A stretch of DNA of 64,000 nucleotides, from assembly GCA_035610835.1 (NCBI GenBank), contig CM069455.1, forward strand, positions 23,168,264 through 23,232,263, given 5' to 3'. A model generated the notes under the pieces. The model had not been told where the DNA came from. It made no database searches and worked only from the letters and a program-made list of their open reading frames with translations. Source of the stretch: Ophiura sarsii. Its lineage: Eukaryota > Echinodermata > Ophiuroidea > Amphilepidida > Ophiuridae. A program made the translations under genes and the position numbers. Below are positions 21,705 to 31,100 of the stretch, one piece after another (position 1 is the stretch's first letter; each line of letters opens with the position of its first letter).

Positions 21705-22528
21705 TCCGTATAATTAAACGCCAATTTCTCGCTTATAAAGAAACTGGTTGCTTCAAATTAACATTTTGGATGAAGAGCATGGTCTTGGCTTTCTTGTAAA
21801 CAACAATAATAAATATGGTCAAGGCAAAATTTTCGAGACATGCGCCTTCGAAGATACGCATGTTTGTAAAGCGCCCAGTCTAAAATGACTATCAAATCAT
21901 GCAAAATTGGTCATAAGAAGAAAATTTGACCTGATATTGTTTGATAATTTAAAAATAATCCAATCAACATTTTAGCCAACAACACTACTTTTGCAGCATT
22001 TTCATATATTTCACTTTGAGGAGTGTCATCCTACCCAATTCAACAAGCCTTTCGTGGACTGTTATATTATTTATTAAGTGGTGTGGACTCTGAAGCTCTT
22101 TATATTTTTGACATTTGATTTTTTTCTCTGTTAGGTTGAATATACCGCAGCACATTAATAGCATTGCAAGCATTGAAATCCCGTTTAACAGGCTTTTGTA
22201 TGACAAAATTGACTAGAACCATGTTTTAAACATTTCCAATGCTTTTGAAGCATAAATTGACCGGTAAATATGATAGTAATAAATAATAACATATGCCCTC
22301 CACCACTACCCCCACCCCACCCCGGGTACTTGTATTTCGTGTGTTCGGGGGGGGGGGGGGGGGGGGGAGGGAACAATTAGTTGGCTTGGCCTCTATCTAA
22401 TATGGGATCGTGCTATAATGGATATACATGGACAGCGAGACCTATTACTTGTGCAGACATGGTATAATCCCAAGTAAACTTATGTACTTACGCCGATCTC
22501 TGAATTAGGCAGTTTCTTGAACATTTTC
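21705..22528. other. Intergenic stretch with a C-rich/poly-G tract
   Basis: No gene. It holds a C-rich stretch at about 22297-22325 and 21 Gs at 22347-22367. Short frames here are translations of low-complexity DNA. Confidence 0.4.
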
Positions 22529-24388
22529 TAGGGGAATATGGGGCAACTGGACCGTGGGGCAAGTGGTCCGAAATGAAGGATTTTGTAATTGTAATGGCAT
22601 ACTGCTTTCTTTTGACCAATACGACTTTTGTTGATACTTGACATATATCTTTACCTTCTACAATCCAAAACATTTGGAACTTTAGGGTATTTACACATGT
22701 GATTTTTCTCCATATCTTTGAAGCTAACTCCTTGAGTGACTGATTGAAAATTCACAGATAGTATGGGCGATATATGAAGATGGGTTTAGATCATGTTTAA
22801 TGTACTTTATATGATTGACAGATATGCAACAGTAAATATATACATGCAGTACAGTCGTCTTAAGATACTAGGTGCATATTGCATTTGATGGGTGCTATAT
22901 TGTAGTGTGCTTAGGGACTTTCCGAAATATGATTAAAACCATAGGTTGTGGTTGAAATGACCGTAAAATGGCGCATATTGCTAATTTGGGACATTGGTGG
23001 TTTGGATTTCCGATCAATATTATCATTTAAAGAATGCTTCAACTTAAATCATTATCACGGGTATTCATTTGGTAGAGTTATTAGTTCATGAATTTGCAAA
23101 TAACAAAGTACACCATTTCTTACTTATCTAAAGACACTCGTCTACTTGTAGGACCCGAACGCCGTAATATTTGCGAATTCAAAGATACTCACTGGCTACA
23201 GAAATCTGTGTAATGGCTAAAACAAAAATGCAGTTTTGCCTTTTTTTCTGAACTGTATTGGAGTTATTGATTATTATGACAAATGGTGGTATGTTTTAAA
23301 ACATTTTGGCGTAAAATGTATTACGTCACAGGCGTGTTTTAATAACGTTTCATCTCGACAAAGTGCTACGTCATTTGTTGGGGTAAGTGGTCCGAAGGGG
23401 TGTGGGGCAACTGGACCGCCTGCAAAAACTTAATCAAAATTGTAAAATTCATTTTGAAAATGAGTTGTTAGTGTCAATAAAACATGACTCGGTATTAAAA
23501 TGTGAATAGAATATGAAATAATTCACATTCTTTCAAGTTCTTAGACATTTTGGGGCATTTCGGGTCTAATACCACTATTTCTGATATTGAAGGATTACAA
23601 TATGACATGAAATTGCTTTAGAATGGTTTAAAACCTCGGTATTATGAATTACATCTTTATTATATTTTGAATGGTGTCTGTAAAGGTATTTGCTATGACG
23701 AAATATCATGATTTATGTATTTATCCACTGCTTTTTGTGTATATCAACCGTTGGGTCATCATTGTCATATTGACTAACTTCCCCTGTAACATGAAAAGCT
23801 GGCTAAATATCAAGATGGTTTATTATAAGTACTAAATGATGATTATATGAAGTAAATAAAATCATTAAAGAAAGGGATATATATAGACAAATGTATGGGG
23901 CGTCTGAATATCACAACCATGTAACCATGTTCATACCGTTTTATATAATAAACGTGCAGTCGAAAATTGCGCTTGCTTTGTACACCATTAGTATTACTGC
24001 TTTTTACACGTTAACCACGAAAACTGTATAAAACATGGGTTTCATGAGACCTGTATCATTTTTACACGTTAAATAATATGGAAATGAGTTTGTAAAGAAA
24101 ATACTGCTTAGTTACCGTGTTGTCAATCAATGATTTCTGTGTATTCTATCCGTTGGAACATATAGGACCAGTTGCCCCAACGATGGGGTAACTGGACCGT
24201 GCCAAGTAAAGTTTTTAGTTAGTGGTAATTGGCCTTTTGTTTGGATATTTTTTAACATTGATTATATGTTATATGTAAACAGTTACATGGGTGATATTTT
24301 CATAGCAATTCCATAAATATTGAAACGAGCTTTAAGCTTTTATATCATGAAATATGCTTAACCGGTCCAGTTGCCCCATCCTCCCCTA
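22529..24388. mobile_element. TIR element, about 1.86 kb (GGGGCAACTGGACC family)
   Basis: Left end TAGGGGAATATGGGGCAACT followed by GGACCG; right end the inverse, ending TTGCCCCATCCTCCCCTA. TA borders both ends. The word ggggcaactggacc, or its inverse, also recurs inside near 22560, 23380-23418 and 24170-24200, so the interior is partly built from copies of its own ends. No transposase frame is visible: non-autonomous. Confidence 0.75.
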
Positions 24389-26514
24389 TAGTAAAATGTG
24401 TCACTAAATGTCCTTAAATCAACACAGAACTTACATTTAATGGTAAAAACCAACGAAAAAAAAGCGTAATTAGCAATTAAAATTGTATCACCATGGTAGC
24501 CAGAAAGCCTGTAGGCTCAGCGGTTCTGTTCTAATACAATTGTATGCAGGATAGAAATTATGAATTAATAGTTTTGACATTTTTACGAGATTTCCATCCC
24601 TTTGGTAAGATTTCAACTACTTCTGAATTATACACATTGATAAAACGATGGAGACATCATCAGCTTATCGCTGAAATTTGAGCATATTTATCTGTATTCT
24701 TGTATGCTACTCATTGTTTTAAAAATCCAACCAATAGATTCCTTGGGATGTGTAGTACAAGATAGAATATCTACTTTTATAAAATGATAAGGGGGACATT
24801 TATAAAGTATTTGGCCCCGAAATAGTTTAGGATTAGGGCATCAACATTAGGTCGAAAGCCGTATTCGGAAACACGAGAGCAAAAAATTGAATGTTACTAA
24901 ATTAAGCGCCTAACCAAAATGCGGGGATGAAAATGTAATATCCCATTTTTCTGAAAAAAGGTGTTTTAGTGTTGACATAACATATTGTTGCCAAAGTGCT
25001 TAGGTTTTGTGTAGGTATACCGCATTGCATGGTGGGATTTGTTAGATTATCTTTACCTGATTGTTTGAGGACCATGAGATCTTGAAATGATCCAATTTCA
25101 CAAACTCATAAACGAAACGGTTTTTACGAAAAAGAACAACATCTAAACTGTTCCGCGGTTATACGGTACATTGTAGTGTAACCAGGTTGCTTTATGCACA
25201 TATCGCATACAGACCAGGGACTATATAGCTATGGGACAAGTATCTCGAAAAGGTCAAGCCCGCCTACCTATACGTTAATTGACATGTGAAGGTTCGTTAG
25301 GGGCGCACTATCATGTTCGTAGCAAACCAGACGAAGGTGGACACGAACGGCCGTTAATTTTGAATTTCCATTGGTTTCAATGTAACAATGAATTTTGATT
25401 ATATGACCCAATAAAATTCATCACACTCCAGTGTCAATATCATTATTTGAATTTTAACGGTTGTTTTGTTTTAAAAGTGTTCGTCTTGATCACGTAATCC
25501 CGTTCGCATATTTTAACCTGAATATTCGTGAAGACGCCCGTGTCCAGCGTCGTCTGTAGCAAACCAGACGACATGAGACGTGGTGGTTTTTATCGGCTCA
25601 AACATGATTTGTGGCACAGAAATAGTACATCAATGGTAAAAAAAGCTTATTGTGATTTAGAGTGGCACTAATATGCTTTGATGATGACAGACTTTAGTTC
25701 TTATATGACACGAAACATTCAGAATTTTGTATTTGAAATTAATTTTAACGTGGAACAAAATACGAGTTTGAAATTGTGGATGGCTTCGCTAGCAGTGACA
25801 GAGGAGGGGCGTAGCGTTATTTGCATCTAATGAATATTGTAATTAAATAAGTTGGCAAGGACGACGCTTGTGACACGATGACCCGGACTAATGAATAGTC
25901 ATATTGTATGGATATTGATTCACAACGAATAATTGACAGTTTACGCTTCACTGCTTGCCTATCGCATGTGAAGGATCGTATAGAGTGCGCTATACTGTGA
26001 ACCAAATCTCAACAATAGGCAGATGTTAGTTTCACAGGCCTGTACAGACTTTTTGTCATAATTCATCTTTGATGAAACAATACTGTCGGATAGATAATAA
26101 ACACATAGCGCCACAATGCTTACCAAATAATATTCAAATTAATCATGTAGAACATATTTAAGCCTCATACCAACATACCCTTGGTTGTTTTATTAAAACA
26201 TTGCACGCTTTAATTACACTTTCATAGTGATTCAGTGGAGAAAAAAAAAAAAATCGTTTTGGGGAAAATGCAGATAATTCTCACAAAGAATAACCGATTT
26301 GTACAAAACAATTATGATTTAGGTTATTAAAACTAACAATAATGTAGTTGTTATTCATACTAAATTTCAACAAAAAAAATCAGTGAAACTGGAATCAGAA
26401 TGGTGTGGCCCGCGAAGTATTTACCTTTTAACTATCGTTCTTGCCATTTAAGTTCTTCCCCCATCCAGGCGCGGATCCAGCCAAGTGAAAGTGTGCTGGT
26501 ACCATCTAAGGCGT
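24389..26514. other. Intergenic stretch with one small TIR element
   Basis: Mostly AT-rich sequence without a recognisable gene. Apart from the element at 25327-25556 and an A13 run near 26243, nothing is recognised. Confidence 0.4.
25327..25556. mobile_element. Small TIR element, about 230 bp
   Basis: Left CCAGACGAAGGTGGACACG and right CGTGTCCAGCGTCGTCTG are imperfect inverse copies. The word gtagcaaaccagacga occurs directly repeated at 25319 and 25556, across both boundaries. Confidence 0.55.
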
Positions 26515-27122
26515 GCGCAGCTCGGACAGGGGGTGTCTGAGGGGGATGTTGCCCCCTCAGAAGTAGTTTTTTTTCAATTTTCGAACTCAATTGGTGCGAT
26601 CTGGTGTAGGCCTATACTTTTTGACCAAAATGTTATCGAAAAGCCACCTCTTCATTTCCAATAAATATTTTGTTTTTTATCAATGCGCGAAAGAAGTTGA
26701 GCATATTATACTGATATATTCTTGATTTAAGTAAAGATGGTTTAAAATCTCGAACAGGGGGAGTCTGAGGGGGGATGCCCCCTCAGAATTTGATTTTTTT
26801 TCTTCTTCAATTTTCGAGCACATTTGGTGCGATCTGGTGTATACTTTTGACCAACATTTTATCGAAAAGCAACCTCTTCATTTCTAATAAATATTTTGGT
26901 TTTATCAATGCATGAAAGAAGTTGAGCATATACTGATATATTAGTATCGATGGTTTAAAAGCTCGAACAGGGGGAGTCTGAATTTAAAAAAATCTTCCAA
27001 TTTTCGAACCCATTTGGTGCGATTTGGTATGTACTTTTGAGCAATTTTGATTGAATAGCAATTACTTAATTTTCGGTCAATATTGGCTTTTTATATAGGC
27101 CAAAGTCAGAAAGAAGTTATAC
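26515..27122. repeat. Tandem repeat of about 210-240 bp, nearly three units
   Basis: Units start with ctcgnacagggggngtctga at about 26520, 26753 and 26962. The first two contain a short hairpin (CTGAGGGGG / CCCCCTCAG) that is deleted from the third. All share 'tggtgcgatctggt' and 'gaaagaagttgagca'. Confidence 0.85.
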
Positions 27123-27846
27123 TAAAGGGGTCAAAAAAAGGAGCCCCTCTAAAATTATATAACTTTTGTTTACATAACTTCACACACAATTAAACGTTTC
27201 GAAAAATTGAAACGATTATGAAAAGAAAAAGCGCTTGGCTACCAATAGAAGGTTTTACATTTTCGATATCATGTTTACTTTTCCCAAAACAGTCAAATTT
27301 CCCCAAAATGATGTACGAAAATTGTATCATTCATTTCTTATCACTCAAACAGATGAGTCAGAAAGAACGGGCACTTTTTCACAAAAGCGTCACAAAAAAT
27401 CTAGGCATGCATATCCAGAGCCAATGGTAGCACAATAAAACCCACAAATTGGCTTTCATTCAAAAGAAGAATTTTACAAATCGACCATTTCGTTATAATG
27501 TTACACTTATTTTAGTGAAGCCCCAAATTTTGAAGCCAATCCACGAAAATTGCCTCCTGAATCAGCAGATATCCCTCCTTTTACCTTTCCTTTATTGATT
27601 TAAGGCTTTTTATTACTCATAATTTCACAGTTCTATTTGTTTCCAGTCATTTTAAGATTTTGTATTTAATTTCATGTGCCTTTTCAAGTTTTTCACTAGT
27701 TTCATTGATCAGCATCTCTAAAATTGTTGCAACATTATGACGCAATGTTCGAATTCAAAAATTCTTTTTTTGAATGAAAGCCAAATATGTGGTCTTTGTA
27801 ACACTATATTTGGTTTTGAATATGCAGACCTGACATTTCTGTTCCT
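27123..27846. other. AT-rich stretch 3' of SDR-C
   Basis: Two short overlapping plus-strand frames (27218-27438) have no recognisable features. Nothing else is seen. Confidence 0.35.
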
Positions 27847-27960
27847 ATCCCGCCCATCTTTTACAGTCCAGTGGCTTGACAGCTTACTTCCCACAACTTT
27901 TTAGCCAGTCTATCATCCCGAGCTATGTCAGATTCTTAGACTAAATGACAGTTTAGCTAT
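27847..27960 (-). pseudogene. Tandem partial duplicate of SDR-C exon 4
   Basis: About 110 bp copying the end of exon 4, including its stop codon and the following 'gggcggga', 126 bp further downstream. It starts in a rearranged version of the segment encoding the Arg-Leu-Ala-Lys region. It has no acceptor site of its own and lies beyond the stop codon, so it would be 3' UTR or flank. Confidence 0.8.
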
Positions 27961-27986
27961 AAAACGAACTTTATCCCGCCCAACTT

Positions 27987-28173
27987 TTACAGTCCAGTGG
28001 CTTGACAGCTTACTTCCCACAACTTTTTAGCCAGTCCATCATCCCGTGCTATGTCAGATTCTTTAGCTAAACGACAGTTGTCGAAATAACGTCCCGATAG
28101 ATGGGTGATGGACTCCTCTAATGCGCAGTAAATACTCGTCTGAGCTCCGGCTTCTTCGTCACTACCAACAAGA
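27987..28173 (-). CDS. SDR-C exon 4
   Basis: 187 bp after TTTCAG; encodes GSDEEAGAQTSIYCALEE, GRYFDNC and KKLWEVSC and ends TAA at 27989-27987. No long open frame marks it in simple translation because the exon is short and begins mid-codon. Confidence 0.9.
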
Positions 28174-31100
28174 CTGAAAAAATGAAGAAAATAAAACCAC
28201 TGATGATGGGCTAGTTGTTCATAGTTTTAGTTATTAAATTTTACCCATTACTTTTTGCTGCTGTAGTATATTCTTCAATGGCATCTCTAAAAAGGAAGAG
28301 ATCCTGATCATTCTCTCAGTCTGTGCCTGATTGATGATCTACACTAAAAGGATTCGGATATAATGAGAAGTGAGAAAGTTCCATTTTATGAGCGCGCAGC
28401 AGCTACATACACGGTCGGAGATCTACAGAGGCGAGAGAAGTGAGAAGGCGTATGTTGTTAAACGGTTTGCTACATATGGTTGTCCAATCATACCCCGGTC
28501 ATTAGGGAGCTTTCGATTTGGACGACGGACGCTTCTCCTACGACGGTAAGACGACACCTCGAGTCATGTGCAGATGTGTCGACTTAGCACATCCGTCGGT
28601 AATCCACTTTCTGGGACCTGTCTTCAGCTTTCGATTTACACGACGGACGCTTTTACGACGGTAATAAACAACGTTGCCGTCGTCACCACGGCGGTTGTTA
28701 GTTCCTTTACGTGTTGTAGCATTTAGAGGAACAACGGATGACAAAATTGACGCGTGTACACATGACTCAAAGTGTCATTCAACCGTACTATAATAGTTTC
28801 ATCTTACCGTCGTAGAAGCGTCCGTCGTTCAAATCGAAAGCTCCCTATTGTACCCGCCGCCGACAGTTGGAGAATAAAAGTTGAAATTGCATCAATTCGC
28901 ACACCGATATCCGTCGACGTCTCGCGATGCCCAACGACGCGAGTATGTGCGCGCCTTGGCTCGCAAATAACATAAAACATGAGAAGGGTACCCGTAGCCA
29001 GATTTAGGTTTGAGAGAGTCATGATTTGTAGTACACTATTCGATAGTAGAATAAATGTATATTTTTTGCTTCTGCAATGTCGATCATGTGATATGACACA
29101 ATATACTCGTATATAGCTATAGATTGTGTCATATTACATGATCGACACATCACAAAATTCAAGTATGACAACGAGGCGCAGTCGAATTATTCTACGCTAA
29201 ATTAGTAATGTCGTCTGCGTGTGATATGATCATGATGATGCATTAGAACACGGTACAGTCCAAAACAATACCTTTCCACTATTAAATTCTGAACATTTCG
29301 ATCACAATTATGTTAATTTACAATTTGCCAACGTTTACCTCTGTAGAATGAAGCATGCTAGTGTATTGCTCTAGACATCTCTTTCAATGATAATTACTAA
29401 AGAATAGCTTTACTTACTAAAAAAATAACTCATAGGCCCAATACACCAGCTGGCTACCCCGGATAGCCTCATGAGTAGTAGCAACAATACTGGAAGTAAT
29501 GGCTCCTGGATGGACTGCATATGTCGTAACACCGGTGCCTTCCAATCTACGCGCCAACTCTCTCGTGAACAAAACATTCGCCAGTTTACTCCTGTTGTAT
29601 TCTTTTAAACCAGGGTAAATTCTACCAAAATCGTCTTTCGGCGCGAAGGTCATAGCTCCTTGCTTAACCATTAGGTGCATACAGGAGGAGAGATTAACGA
29701 TGCGACTCGGGGTACTTTCCTTCAGTCTTTCTAGCAATAGCTTGGTGAGAAGAAATGGTCCAAAATGGTTGACGGCAAACACCATGTTGTAACCCTCCTT
29801 GGTCCGGTGACCTTTGGCTGACTTTGCAATACCTACAAATATAGTATATATGAAAAATCAGAATTTGATAGATCATGCTTTACACAAAATACAGATTCAG
29901 ATGATCCGTATGTAGCCCCTAGTAACAATGTATAACTTCTGTATAAAACTACCTTCCATCATTGGAAAGCTGATGTGTTCAACTTAACCGTGTTTAAACG
30001 ATACCAAATTTATAACACTTTCTTGTTTTGGACGCAGCAACTTTACTCTACATACAGGGTCTCAAACTTGCCATTATTTGTGTTCAACAGATCAAGCAAA
30101 TATACCTCGACCTGTTGGCTGAAATCATGTGTGGCAGACAAATACCTCGGTAGCGAGTGGAAGGAATAAATAACCATAACATATCATAACAGGTCCGACA
30201 TCTCTTGCTTGCCAGCTTGGACACGTCTTGCTATTTAATATCAAAGATGAATATCTGCCAAAGAAATAATCCGACGTCACAGAAATAACTATTTTAATCT
30301 GGAGTATTTCCTTCTGAAGGTATTCCAATAAACTGCGCATGCCAGTTATCATTAATGAATTTCTGCACATGAGGTTTGCCAACACCAGTTGATCTCAGTT
30401 GAATATTCCCATAGCGTTACACTGCCGATAATGAGTGATTTTAAAAGCTGGTACATTATAGGCATAACGTAGCCATATATTGAAAACAAGTTGAATCCCT
30501 ATTCAACCTTACATAATGTTATTATATAAAAAATAAAGATTCTTTACGTAAAACAAGAGAAGCCTTTAATTGGGATGTAATGTCAATGGGAACCAGTAGA
30601 CACTGGTGACAGACAGACCACTGGTCATATGAAAGTGAAGCATGCTGGTGTTTCTCAAGAAATATTCTCTGACGACACTCATATCAGCTAACATACCTGC
30701 ATTATTGATAAGGTAATCGATTCGTGACTCTTCTTTCAAGACGGTGCTTGCAAACTTCCTCACCGAGTCTTGATCAGATAATTCTAGAGCACGATATACT
30801 ACGTTGTTACTACCAGAACATCTTATAATCTCCTCTACAGCCGTTTTAGCTTTTACTGGATTTCTGCATCCTATGATAACACGGGCACCACGACGTGCAA
30901 AGTCAATGGCTGTCAACTTCCCAATGCCGGCATTACCACCTAAGAAAAAGGAAGCAGATACAAATACCGTATTTAACACTTTCGACGCGGCTATTAGTTT
31001 TACCATATTATACAAAACAGATTTTTCGCCTGTGGAAAGTAGCTAGGGTACTACTGTAAATTCTATTATGTATTTTGCATATTAAGTATTTGAGCCGGTC

